Origin: Odontesthes bonariensis
Lineage: Eukaryota; Chordata; Actinopteri; Atheriniformes; Atherinopsidae
Assembly (NCBI RefSeq): GCF_027942865.1
Contig: NC_134506.1
Coordinates: 10,562,436 to 10,626,435, forward strand
Direction of reading: 5' to 3'
DNA length: 64,000 nt
Part shown: in pieces, positions 44,400 through 55,939 of the stretch
How positions within the stretch are numbered: the first letter of the stretch is position 1
How the letters are laid out: the number at the start of each line of letters is the position of its first letter
Made by a program: the position numbers and the translations under genes
The notes under the pieces: model-generated
Database searches by the model: none
Told to the model about the DNA's origin: nothing
What the model saw: only the letters and a program-made list of their open reading frames with translations

Positions 44400-44567
44400 A
44401 CGCAAAGACGTAGCTCCGATCAGGCCCGCCACCCTCTCCTCCAAGGCACTCAAATCCAAACCTGGATCGGAGCCCCCCCCCCCCGTTTGTGACATGCTGC
44501 GTCGGAGAGCTGCAAATTTCATATCGGACCACTTCTTCCTGATCTTATTGGAGAAAAAGTAAAACAT
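44400..44567 (-). pseudogene. Harbinger Myb/SANT-like protein fragment
   Basis: The minus strand reads NKIRKKWSDMKFAALRRSMS then QTGGGG, ALEERVAGLIGATSL. It resembles the end of the Myb-like domain and the following conserved segment of the accessory protein of Harbinger elements (NAIF1-like), which helps carry the transposase to the nucleus and ends. The N-terminal half of the domain would lie right of 44,567 but is not readable. Confidence 0.65.
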
Positions 44568-44954
44568 TGTTCAATTTTAGATTTCATTTAATCTGGAGTT
44601 TATCACATTTTATTGACCATCACAGTAGGGGAAAATACATAACTCGTCCGGTCTGCGATTTACATCGCCAACGCTGTTGACAGCCGTCCCAGCTGTCAAC
44701 AGCGTTGAGAGCGTTTCTTTGCCGCCTTTCGTCTTTCCATGTCCCAAATTCTAGAGGCGCAGCCTTTTGTAGAAGGCGTGGTTAGGATCATACGATGGAT
44801 TTCTGCCGCCGGATTTATCAACAGCCGCTCGGTCTTACGATGGGATTGGTGTGGTACGCATGTTCAGTAAATCTCACTTGAGCGTCTGCGTACGACGAGT
44901 TCTCCGCTCATATCAACAATGCTTTCTACGACGGCTTGATAAATGAGGGCCAGT

Positions 44955-45430
44955 GAGTTAAAAGCCCGCTCATAGATCAATCATAAAATATTGATTTCAC
45001 ATCTACAGCCCCACTGTGGACCAACGTGGAGGACTGCGTCATCATAATGTCCTATGATTTTCAGTTTTTAAAAAAAGTACTTTCCACACAGTTGCATGCA
45101 AAATAAGATAGAACTTTTAGAAAATACTGTATCATGATTTCACTACAGTATTCATATCATATTGTTAAGATTTGTCCACTTATTTGTCTAAACAAGTATT
45201 TTCTCACTGTTGAGAGAGCCCCAAAATGTCCCTGTCAGAAATGGCTGTCCTGTTGTTGTTGGGATATTTAACAAACAAAGACGTGATGTTTCTGTATTCA
45301 TTTATTTTGTATTACTTTATTAATATTTCTGTTTAAAGTTGGTCGAATTGGACTGTGAAGAAAATTTTAAAAAAGTCTACCAAAACCTGAGATGTGAAAG
45401 GGGCCGTCCATCCATTTAAATCAGTACTTT
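44955..45430. other. Intergenic, nothing recognised
   Basis: AT-rich sequence between the Harbinger element and a LINE fragment. No open frame of note. Confidence 0.5.
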
Positions 45431-46289
45431 GATGTCAGAGTTCTGGGTTGAAATTGAAACTGTCACAGGCAACAACTATTTAGGTATTCTGATTGATGAG
45501 AATCTATCTTTTAAACCTCATATTGACTAACTGTTGTTGTTTTTTTTTTAGCTTAAACTTAAATTGGGTTTCTTTTTTGAAACAAAAAGTGTTTCTCACA
45601 CCAAGTCAGGAAGCATTTGATCCCTTCAACCTTCCTCCCTCTGATGGATTATGGAGATCTGCTATTCCTGAACACTTCAGCCCAGCATTTGAAAAAAATG
45701 GATACTGTGCATCACTGTGCTCTGCGTTTTATGACTGATTGCAGCTATCGGGTACATCCCTGTACTTTGTATGCTACAGCAAATGATCCATCTCTATCTG
45801 GCCACAGACTCTCACTGGCTGTTTTTTTTTATCTATAAATGCAATTTTGGACTTCTTCCCACATATTTATGCTCACTGTGTAGGAACTTCAGTCATTATG
45901 GTCTGTGCTCTCAGGACATCATTTTGATGCAGTTCCCAAAAGACAGGACTGAACTGGATAAAAAGGCCTTTACATTTTCTGCCCCTGCTACCTGGAATAA
46001 TATGCAAAAGAATTTGAAACTGTCATTTCAGGACAGCGAAATTAGCTCACTTGGCTCCTGTAATTGGCTGCTGTAATTGCCCCGATGTTTAATGCTGTGA
46101 TATCTCCAGGTCATTTTTTCATGAAATGTGAAACTGTTGTTTATGTGTTTGTGTATTTGGTCTTGTATTTTTGGTCTTGTTGTGTGTTGTTTGTTTTACA
46201 CTGCTGTCTTGGCCAGCTCACTCTTTGAAAAGAGGTTTTAATCTCAATGAGTTTTTTTCCTGATTAAATAAAGGATACTGACTAACTAA
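45431..46289 (+). mobile_element. Non-LTR retrotransposon 3' fragment
   Basis: Broken plus-strand frames encode the RT C-terminal region: YLGILIDENLSFKPHID-like start (45,480-45,525), then ALRFMTDCSYRVHPCTLY (about 45,717) and YKCNFGLLPTYLCSLC (45,840), ending AFTFSAPATWNNMQKNLKLS (45,967-46,026). The 3' end is a short repeat, ACTGACTAACTAACTG (46,278). At least three frame changes are needed, so it is a relic. Clade not assigned. Confidence 0.7.
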
Positions 46290-47880
46290 CTGTCCAGAGT
46301 CGTTTCAGATGACTCAGAACAGCTGCTTGCTGAAAATGTTTCCTGAGACTCATTTGGAAAAGTAGCAGTAACAAGGAAAACACAGGCCAGTACAAACTCT
46401 CAGGCACTGAGACAAGTATTTAAGTCAAGAAACATGAATTACAAGAGTTTAATCTAACTTATAGGTGTCCTAAAATTTCATGTGAATGCACATGCAAACA
46501 ACTTAGAACACTAGACTTTTATCAATAGTAAGCAGTAACTGATAAGTGTTCAGTATATTTTTAAGTTTGGAGCCTTTCCATTTAATGGTGCTTCATATCT
46601 TTACCTCCATACATTCAAGCTGGATGTTGTCCTCATTTACGCCTCTACAATCAACTGTCACATAGCTTTCGCTTCAAATATAAATATACACGTATAAAAG
46701 AAACGTTTAATAGGAAATGGCACAGGCTTTTATGAAAAATGGAACTCTTATTAATCCAGAATGACTTCTTCGTCAGCTTTCAGCTGCATGGCTGAAACCA
46801 CATCAGAAAAAAATACCTTTTCTAGGTAACCACATTGTTCGGCTCTCAGATACTGCTAGCTTTAGTTGGATCCAAATGATTGTGTTTGGTGGGACTGATG
46901 AGTTGTCACCCCAACCATGAGCTCCCAAACAAACTATGTATGAGGTATATACAGAAAGAGCAGCACAGGTACAACCAAACCTTTAAGTGATGAACAGGGT
47001 GTTTTACTGTGTATCATTCTGCAGGCCACACAGTGTGGCAGTTTGGCAGATGGTATTTGCCAGAAGCTGCAGGGTAACTTTAAAATAAATAAAAATAATT
47101 TTGACTCTCTGTATGTTTTTAGTTTTGTAAAGAATAACTCACATCTCAGAAGGATATCCACACACTGTAAACCATCTTTTATCCCAACAAAACGTGATCA
47201 CATGGACTTCTGAGTTGCATGAGAAAGAATTCTGATCTTCTGGATCTCCATCTTCAACGCCATCTTCTGAAGAAAGAAGCTGGATGTATGAAGCTTTTAA
47301 TGCACATCAGCCTGGAAAAGACTGAATGTACCAAAATTTACTTCCTGTTTTTCCTGTCTTATCTTAGTAGGAAGAAGAGTAGGAAAAGACTCTGAAATTC
47401 AAAATCTTTGAATAACATTAGCATTAAACCATCGAACAACCATTGAACAACTCAGTATACCTGCACCGGTGGGAGATGAAGACAGTGGGTCCAAAGGCTG
47501 GAAAAAAAAAAAAAATCAAGGGATGTTTTTGCTGAGGAGACACTCCAAGTGTCTTGTTCTGTCCTCACACCTTAGTCTGGTCCAGTAACAGTCGTTGAAA
47601 CTGTTCCAACTGGCCACTGAGCAGATCTACTTATGAATAAATATACCTTTGTATGAAACAATTTAGAACGTATTTTTGATCTTACAAGGAAACAAGAAAT
47701 AATCAAGTGGAGTCCATCCTAGCAGTTCCACCTCAATGGGTTTGTTTTTCAGTATCCCTTTGAGACACGGGTTTCCACTTTTCTATATTAATGATATAAT
47801 AGTCCTGCCTAATGAAAAAATGCACAGCATACAATATGAAACTCCATGAGTAATATCTGTGTAGTTCAAGAACTGAGATG
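46290..47880. other. Intergenic, nothing recognised
   Basis: About 1.6 kb of AT-rich DNA with only short frames. One A run near 47,502. No gene, RNA or repeat family recognised. Confidence 0.5.
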
Positions 47881-48195
47881 GAACTAGTACATATCTGATG
47901 AACATGACCCGAACCAGCCAAGAGGGATTTCAGACCGATAAAGACAGAAATTGGATTTTGGAATGGGACAATAATCCGAAACACAGCAGTAAACTCACAA
48001 GAGGACGACTGAAAAGGAAACTGATAACGGTTTTACTTTGGCTCAAAGTCCAGACCTCAACCTGACTGAGATGCCGTGGCGCGACCTTAGTGGAGAAGTC
48101 AATAACAAATGCCAGCAAACCCCAATGAACTGAGGCAGCACTGTAGAGAGTGGACATAAAATTCCTCCGCCACAAAGGGAGAGCCTGATGACGTC
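47881..48195 (+). pseudogene. Tc1-like transposase relic
   Basis: Plus-strand fragments in shifting frames resemble Tc1 transposase: a GTGDNNPKH-like block (TGGGACAATAATCCGAAACA), then SPDLNLTEMPWRDLSGEV and NKCQQTP. These correspond to the second Asp region and the P-IE/M-W-DL region. The first catalytic block, the DNA-binding domain and the terminal repeats were not found. Confidence 0.6.
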
Positions 48196-49269
48196 ACACA
48201 GAAAAATCACCATTTCAAGCTAGTGCTGCTAGAAATGGTTCTACAAGCTGTTGAATCACAGCATTAAGATGATTTTTCATACATAAGCAAAATGTATGTT
48301 GTGTTTTGTCTTATTTTCTTGAGATAAATAATGACAGGTTGGTGTATGTCATGTTGTTCTTAATCTTAAGTTCATTTTTAGACCTGCTAAGGTCCAGATG
48401 ATGTCCTACAGGGCCTTTGAACTGAAATAGAATGGGCTTTCTTTAACACAGGACTGGGGAAGAGCAGGAGTGTTCAGTCAATATATCAAACTGCATGAAA
48501 ATCTGATAGCTTAGACAAGTTAAATAGCACTATTTATCTTAAACAATTAGCTGTGTACCCTTATACCAACAGAATACACAGTTCCATTATTTTCTAAGCT
48601 TCTTTCGGTTGTTTTTTCTGTCCACTGTAAATATGAAGCCTTACAGTTCATGGTGATATTATTAAGATTTATAAAAGAATAGTAAAACAGAGAAATGTAC
48701 AGTTTTCCAGCTGCAGAGAAACTGTGGAAAGCAGTTACAGCACAAAGGTGGACTGATCAAAAAGGGCTTTCAACAGACCAGCGGATCAAATGAAGGAGAT
48801 GTAACTCCAATTATCATGTTACAACCCTCTTTATTTACATTTACATTTCATTTTACATTTGACTTTTACTGTACTGTGATAAGAAGACATGTCTGTACAA
48901 CCAACCAGGAAGCACCAGCAGAACCAAAGATAAAATCTAAATATAGACAGACCCCCCTATATTGTAAGTGATGGAACTTATGCTGGAGCACCCTCTAGAG
49001 GCTTTTCATCAAAAATGACAGCAGGTGGTGGGAAACATGGAGCTAAAGCTAAATCAGAAAGTAGAACTTCACTAATATTACTGGACATAGCTGCTGCTGC
49101 CTCCAGCAGAGGCATTCTTGCTATGATTGGCTCTAAATCACTTCATCAGGTAGGTGTGGAGCAGGGGACTTTGAAGTTTTTCTTCCCATGCTTCACATCA
49201 CTGGTCACTGTTCATCCATTCTAGCTTCTCGCCTGTGAAGGCAACAAACGCTTTTTAAAAATTTTTTTT
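48196..49269. other. syap1 downstream region
   Basis: The non-coding DNA 3' of syap1 (minus strand) must contain its 3' UTR. A minus-strand AATAAA at 48,829-48,834 is one candidate end signal. A short (ACATTT)n-like stretch lies at 48,836-48,868. No other feature. Confidence 0.4.
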
Positions 49270-52200
49270 TTAGCTTTCTTCGCCCTGGAGCATCTTCTCA
49301 ATCTCTTGATCCCATTGGTCGTCCTTGTGATCGGACTCAGTCACAACCTCATACTCCTGAAGTTCTTGCTGCAACTCCTTTTCCCAATCTGCTGACTCAT
49401 CTGCATGTAAAGGTGAGGGGAGATCACCAGCAAAAAAGAAGAAAAATTATTTACTCTGTGGCTGAAAAATAAAATTCCCGAAAGTCCAAAAGTAAGATTG
49501 TCGGAATAAGAACAGTAAATACTTTACATTCAACATAAAAGGTTATTTTAAAAAATAAATCTATAGATTGTGACGATAAAGCTCACCATCCGGAGAGGGA
49601 ACGTTGTCCTTCTTGTCCAGCACCAGCTGCTCCATCTCTTTCCTCAGGTCCTCATGGTTGATGGCTGTCGAGTCGAAAGCGTCACTGACAAACTCAGACA
49701 CTCCAGGACTTGTTGAAATCTCCTCCTCTTCCTCCTGTGGTGGCTGCAATTCACGCAGACATGAAAGAAAAAGGCAAGTAATTGCTCTCGTTACTCCTTT
49801 TTTCCCCTCTAGAACTAAAATGTCAATACATGCAGTCCTTTTACCTTCTGAATGTCACTGATGGCAACTGGAGGAGTTTTTGGTCTGACGTCTACAAAGG
49901 AAAAAAACGACACCGCTTTTAGTTTTAAAATCATTAGATGTTACTCTGTGACTTTCCTTGCCGTCGGATCGTTGTATTGTTCACTTTGCAGCACGCTTGT
50001 CTTGTGATCGGGGGTTTTAGCTTTCAAAGTGTGAAAAAAATGTATTTTTTGTCGATCTATGAGTCCTTTCAGACAAATGAAAAAAAAAAAAAAAAAAGAA
50101 AAAAAAAAAGAAAAAGTAAGAGTCTTTTTTTTTTTTAAAGTGTAAAACTCTTTTCTGCTACAAGAAGGAGTCTAACTGGCCCTGAATGACGTCTGGCAGA
50201 CTTTAGTGTACAATCAAAGGTCTGGACCCAGGAAACCATGACCCAAACAGCATCAAAACAAATTGTGTCTTACGTGTTTTCTGAACTAAAGTTTCACGCT
50301 GGTGAGTACAAAGTACATACTGTATACAGTGCCTTGCAAAAGTATTCGGTCCCCTTGAACTTTTCAACCTTTTGCCACATTTCAGGCTTCAAACATAAAG
50401 ATATAAAATTTTAATTTTTTGTGAAGAATCAACAACAAGTGGGACACAATCGTGAAGTGGAATGAAATTTATTGGATGTGTCAAACTTTTTTAACAAATA
50501 AAAAACTGAAAAGTGGGGCGTGCAACATTATTCGGCCCCTTTACTTTCAGTGCAGCAAACTCACTCCAGAAGTTCAGTGAGGATCTCTGAATGATCCAAT
50601 GTTGTCCCAAATGACTGATGATGATAAATAGAATCCACCTGTGTGTAATTAAGTCTCCGTATAAATGCACCTGCTCTGTGATAGTCTCAGGGTTCTGTTC
50701 AAAGCGCAGAGAGCATCATGAAGACCAAGGAACACACCAGGCAGGTCCGAGATACTGTTGTGGAGAAGTTTAAAGCCGGATTTGGATACAAAAAGATTTC
50801 CCAAGCTTTAAACATCCTAAGGAGCACTGTGCAAGCAATCATATTGAAATGGAAGAAGTATCAGACCACTGCAAATCTACCAAGACCTGGCCGTCCCTCT
50901 AAACTTTCATCTGGAACAAGGAGAAGACTGATCAGAGATGCAGCCAAGAGGCCCATGATCACTCTGGATGAACTGCAGAGATCTACAGCTTAGCTGGGAG
51001 AGTCTGTCCATAGGACAACAATCAGTCGTACACTGCACAAATCTGGCCTTTATGGAAGAGTGGCAAGAAGAAAGCCATTTCTCAAAGATATCCATAAAAA
51101 GTCTTATTTAAAGTTTGCCACAAGCCACCTGGGAGAAGCACCAAACATGTGGAAGAAGGTGCTCTGGTCAGATGAAACCAAAATCGAACTGTTTGGCCAC
51201 AATGCAAAACGATATGTTTGGCGTAAAAGCAACACAGCTCATCACCCTGAACACACCATCCTACTGTCAAACATGGTGGTGGCAGCATCATGGTTTGGGC
51301 CTGCTTTTCGTCAGCAGGGACAGGGAAGATGGTCAAAATTGATGGGAAGATGGATGGGGCCAAATACAGGACCATTCTGGAAGAAAATCTGTTGGAGTCT
51401 GCAAGAGACCTGACACTGGGACGGAGATTTATCTTCCAACAAGACAAGGATCCGAAACATAAAGCCAAATCTACAATGGAATGGTTCACAAATAAATGTA
51501 TCCAGGTGCTGGAATGGCTAAGTCAAAGTCCAGACCTGAATCCAATCGAGAATCTGTGGAAAGAGCTGAAGACTGCTGTTCACAAACGCTCTCCATCCAA
51601 CCTCATTGAGCTCGATTGGGCATGAATGGGCAAGAATTTCAGTCTCTCAATGTGCAAAACTTATAGAGACATACCCCAAGCGACTTGCAGCTGTAATTGC
51701 AGCAAAAGGCGGCGCTACAAAGTATTAACGCAAGGGGCCGAATAATATTGCACGCCCCACTTTTCAGTTTTTTATTTGTTAAAGTTTGACACATCCAATA
51801 AATTTCATTCCACTTCACGATTGTGTCCCACTTGTTGTTGATTCTTTACTAAAAAATTAAATTTTATATCTTTATGTTTGAAGCCTGAAATGTGGCAAAA
51901 GGTTGAAAAGTTCAAGGGGGCCGAATACTTTCGCAAGGCACTGTACTTTTCATCAAAGTCATTAGTTTATCAGTGTTCTAATTGCTACTGCAGTTGGGTT
52001 TTGTATGGACCTTGATTGTTATGATGTGTGATATGGTTTTCAGCATTTTAGTGGCCAAGAACAGCTTTAAGATAACTGGCAATGAGCCACCACGAGTGAG
52101 CTTCCTTTCAGGATGCGCGTCCTCTTATCATCAAAGAACAGCTGTAAGATCCCACACTTGACCAACTGGACTGTGAGCACAGGTTTAGAACTTAAATGTC

Positions 52201-55200
52201 TCGTGCTGCCTTTGATGGCAACTCTGACAGTCATCTTACACCACCATCCCCAGTTCTCCTGTTCCTCCTCTCTCCCTGCTGTAAAGCATCTGTAAAAAGC
52301 CTGACCGTTTAATTCGACGTCCTCTGGTGACACGCCGACCCCGCTGTCCTCGCCGTCCTTCTGCTGCTGGGCTGCCAGCGCTGTGAGCTGAGCCGACTGC
52401 TTGATCAGAGACACCCGGTAGAAATAATTCCTCCAAAACACCTCCTCCTTCACACTGTAAAAAACACATCATCACAGGACTCGAATTTCATCTTAATGTC
52501 GATTCCTCAGTTAAATGAACGCAGGAGCAGGCGCCTGCTGTTCATACGCACACAGACAAAGTTTTAATAACGCTTACTGTTTAGGCACCAGGTCGAAGCG
52601 CATACGGTTTAGGAGCTCGTCTTCCTCCAGCATGATGGCAGCCAGAGGATACATCTGCTCCATATCGAAGTGGAACTGAACACCAGCTGGAGGGTCCCGC
52701 AAGAAGTTGCGCTTGTCCTGGAATCAGCAGCCAGAGAGGTCAGTTTCTCTCATTAGAAAAGAAAACCTCGGCATCTAGAGTATAACGTCTTTGCTTACAG
52801 CGGACAGAGCGAGAATCTGCTGCTGGATTGTCTCCTCCTCATTGTAGCCGACCCAGGGAGGCACTGCTGCTTCTAGGCAAACATCAACACAGTGTTGTTA
52901 ACCTTTCCATCCTTTACCAATTGTTGTCCACACTTGCTTTCTGTTATGTCCATCTCTTGCTCTTCAAAGCACAAAGGACTGTGTACGAAAAGGGCTGTAT
53001 AAACAAAGCTGAGCACACGTTCAAACACATGTGTACGCAGCTGGTTCTGTTAACAGACGTAGTCTGAGGGGTGGATTGGAGAGCTGTGAGGAGCTGAACG
53101 TTTTGACCGTCACTCTGAACATGGCTAGATCCCCATGGTAATCTCAAAACCTTCGTGCTCAGACTTTCAGTTTAAAGACTTTAAGTCTAAAGACGAAAAG
53201 ATCTAAAAGAAGAAGAAAAAAAAAAGCAGCTAAATATTTGTCCAATTTTTTCTGGATGATATCCCAGACAGGAAAATCAGACTGAAACAACATTTAAATG
53301 TAAGGCTTATGTAAAAATGTTAAAGCTTATGTCTGACGTTTTATTACACATCAGATTGTGAACTGACAGAAAATCAATAATTAACATATCTTGGCATTTT
53401 AATTACCAGTTTGACCATAACGGAGTACAAATTTTGCTAAATGTTTTTAATCTACTGGATATTTTTTCCACCATGGACACTGTTGTGCAAGTTGATGCTT
53501 CACAAGAACTAGTTCGACGTTTCGTTCACAAATGCAACTTCAAAAACAACCCGCAACAGCAACATGTCGTACACCTAAAAGAAACAAAGAAAACAGAGCA
53601 GCAGCTGTGTGACAAAACCTGGTGTGGGAGCAACACAGCAGATAAAAAAAAACATACCCACTGAGAGTGCATGACCACAGGTGAGGACAGATAAGCTTTC
53701 TGCACAAAGGCCAAAACAAAAGTCCTGCTTACATGACAGGTGCTCTCAGCTGTTGTTTTGCTGTAAAAAAGTATTCTCCTAATAGCATCACACTCAGGTG
53801 GCAGGCCTGGCTCTTTGCCTAATTCCTTTAAAGATGTCTTCTGACACCTTCTTTTTCTTTTTGTCAGTTTCTATTGTGTCATCAGTTGTGGGAGTGTTGC
53901 TGTGTAGTTCTAATTAATAATAATAGTAATTGCATTAGTTGTTTGTTGCGTGCAGAAATCATGGCAAGGACTGAGACTTCTGCCAGAGCACAAATCCGCG
54001 GAATGCAGGCACAATTCAGCGTGACGTACGCAGCGGCAGCTATCAGCTATCAGCTATCAGCAGTTCCAGGCATTCTGAAGGTCTTTCAAAGTCTTCCTGG
54101 GACATCAGCTGCTTTTTCCCACACATTTTCAGTCCAGTCCTTGTATCTGACCATTTTCAGATGATTTTTTTTAAAGCCACTTAACACTGGCCTGTGATTC
54201 ATTCAAGCATAAAAAGACACCTAACTCAAGGGCTGAACCAGTGTTGTATCGATACACCACAGACAAGTTAGCACACAACCAATTTCAAACTAGGCACTTT
54301 GTTTCTAGCAGACTCATGCAAAGACACATAATTAGTTCCTATTTCTTTAGCTGCTAAAAAAAAAGAAGTGATGTCCTTAAGAAATAAGAAAAAAATCCTG
54401 AACCAGGACCAGAGACATACATCTGGACCCTCAGATAATCTATCTACTGTTGACCGAAGCCTCATCAGAAATGGTCTCCATGGCAGGGTGGCTGTCAAGA
54501 AGCCGTTCTTAAGGAAGGGAAACAGGGAGAAAAGGCTGAGGTACGCCAAATGACACAAGAAGTGGACTGAAAACCAGTGGCAACAGGTCTGATGGAGGGA
54601 TGAATCCTCCCCAGAACCTGGACCTCAACATCATTGAAGCAGTGTGGGATCATGTTGACAGAGAACGGAACAAAAGGCCCAGAAGAAAAAGCTTTGGAAT
54701 GTCCGACAAGGAACCTGGAGAACTTTTCCTGTAAGAAATTACAAGAAAGCTTGTCTAAGAGGGTTCAGGGCTGTGTTAAAGAATAAAAGGTGCTCAGGCC
54801 AAGTATTGACTTTTTAGCGAATTAGAATTGTACAAACTCTGTTTTCCTTTCAACATTTTGATGCGTTATCTCATCGAGACTTTAGATTCCCAGACACCTT
54901 GATGGATGTTTCTCCCACTTAACCACGAACTGCAGTACTTATGGCCTTCTTTGAAGTTACTTTGGCCTGTAAACTAAACGTATAGCATTAAAAAAAATAG
55001 GAGGTAGTTTCCGTTTTCACTTCTGAATTACCTGATTTTTTGGCCTTCTTCTCTTGAACAAATTTCTCTTGCTCTTTCTGGAAGTCTCCAAGAAATGTCT
55101 GCAAACAGAAAAAACACAGTGAGAGGAAAGACAGTTTGAAGGGCAACATGGACGGACTGGAACTTTTATCAAAATGATAAAAGAAAATGCTGCCTTGAAG

Positions 55201-55939
55201 AAGAAAAAAACAAGAACAGATACAAATAGAAGCAAGAGCACCCTCCGCTTTGCTACAAAACTTGTCAAACAAGCCAGCGGTACAACGTGCCTTGTCTATG
55301 ATGCCGTCGATTTTCCCCTCTTCCACCGTCTTCTTGATGGTCTGAGCGGTCTCGACCATAGACTCGGAGATCTTCTTGGTGGCACTGGAGGCAAAACTGA
55401 AGATGAAATCTTCAAATAGAGGAGGTGGACCAGAAGACAGGATGTTACAAACAGCATCACATACTGGGGCAGTTTTTTTTTTTTTTTAAATTTCAAAACA
55501 AAACAAATAAAATAAAATAATAAAATCACGCAATACATGGGAGAACAGTTATTCTAGCAATCTGATATCCTCTTGTGGGGACTATAACACAAACCATATG
55601 ATTGAGGCAGAATCATTTCTTGTATAACAGAAAAGTGGACTTCACTTCCTCACCTTAATTCACGTTTGACAAACCTTCATAAGAAAAATTGATAAAACAT
55701 TGGTTAGCTAATGGTGAAAAACATATTCCTTTCTCACCACCAATTCCTACGTTGTGCTCAGGGTTTTCTTGGTTGGCCTCTGGTTCTCTCTCCTGGTCAG
55801 CTGGTTGCTGTTTGTTTACCTCATTTTGTGCCTCCACCACTTTCTCTTCCTGCTCCTCAATCAGGCTTTCCTTGTCATCCGACGTGTTCGTGTACGTCGG
55901 GTTCTCCAGACCCAACCACGTCCCCAACCCTTTAAACAT
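49270..55939 (-). CDS. syap1: Synapse-associated protein 1 (BSD-domain protein)
   Basis: Nine coding exons (minus strand): 55,939-55,738; 55,409-55,291; 55,098-55,032; 52,872-52,799; 52,717-52,578; 52,454-52,306; 49,891-49,845; 49,743-49,587; 49,400-49,270. They total 1,086 nt, 361 aa, all phases consistent, close to the ~352 aa of mammalian SYAP1. It starts [14 protein letters not shown]; residues 68-129 contain [14 protein letters not shown] and [17 protein letters not shown] (amphipathic); the BSD domain is at about 155-212 with the FW pair in [12 protein letters not shown]; the tail is acidic/coiled ([35 protein letters not shown]). The family acts as a cytoplasmic adaptor linked to AKT/mTORC2 signalling. 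Introns end GT-AG, except that the second starts GC (55,290) and the sixth has a weak GTCAGG donor. A Tc1-like transposon sits in the sixth intron and a Tc1 relic in the third. Confidence 0.96.
50327..51943 (+). mobile_element. Tc1-like transposon with long inverted repeats
   Basis: TA target duplication (50,325-50,326 and 51,944-51,945). The terminal inverted repeats are ~200 bp, beginning CAGTGCCTTGCAAAAGTATT (left) and CAGTGCCTTGCGAAAGTATT (right, reverse-complemented); they differ by only a few bases plus a GAAG/TTAC-type change, so the copy is fairly young. 1,617 bp, near full length. It lies in syap1's sixth intron, opposite to the gene. Confidence 0.97.
50718..51727 (+). pseudogene. 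Tc1-like DD34E transposase, disabled
   Basis: ATG 50,718 opens [20 protein letters not shown] with the paired-type helix-turn-helix pair ([37 protein letters not shown]). A TAG at 50,991 stops it. The same frame resumes ([20 protein letters not shown]) and holds the first Asp in [14 protein letters not shown] 1-bp loss near 51,262 shifts frame; the third segment ([20 protein letters not shown]) holds the second Asp in FQQDKDPKH and, 34 residues later, the Glu of IENLWKELK. Another break occurs at 51,623, before the expected end near 51,727. Three lesions, so no active enzyme, but the terminal repeats could still be mobilised in trans. Confidence 0.93.
54368..54830 (+). pseudogene. Tc1-like transposase relic in syap1 intron 3
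   Basis: 54,450-54,553 reads [20 protein letters not shown], then [16 protein letters not shown] residues after a stop. Next come [21 protein letters not shown] blocks (54,615-54,665) and a C-terminal KLQESLPKRVQ-like stretch. The blocks follow the order of Tc1 transposases with a large deletion between the first and second catalytic regions. No intact termini found. Confidence 0.65.

Larger units (their letters stand above)
43189..44951. mobile_element. PIF/Harbinger element with two ORF remnants
   Basis: Ends AGCCCTCATTTATCAA and, reverse-complemented, GGCCCTCATTTATCAA, with a 3-bp AGT duplication (43,186-43,188 and 44,952-44,954). It keeps the start of a transposase on the plus strand and part of a Myb-like protein on the minus strand, the two-gene layout of Harbinger elements. 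Most of the transposase is deleted, and a second Harbinger-type MITE sits inside (43,638-44,278). Confidence 0.85.

Noticed and set aside
44361..44562. Plus-strand 68-codon frame MDYEPYRRGALTLR...
   Set aside because: It overlaps the better supported Myb-like fragment on the opposite strand and has no domain.
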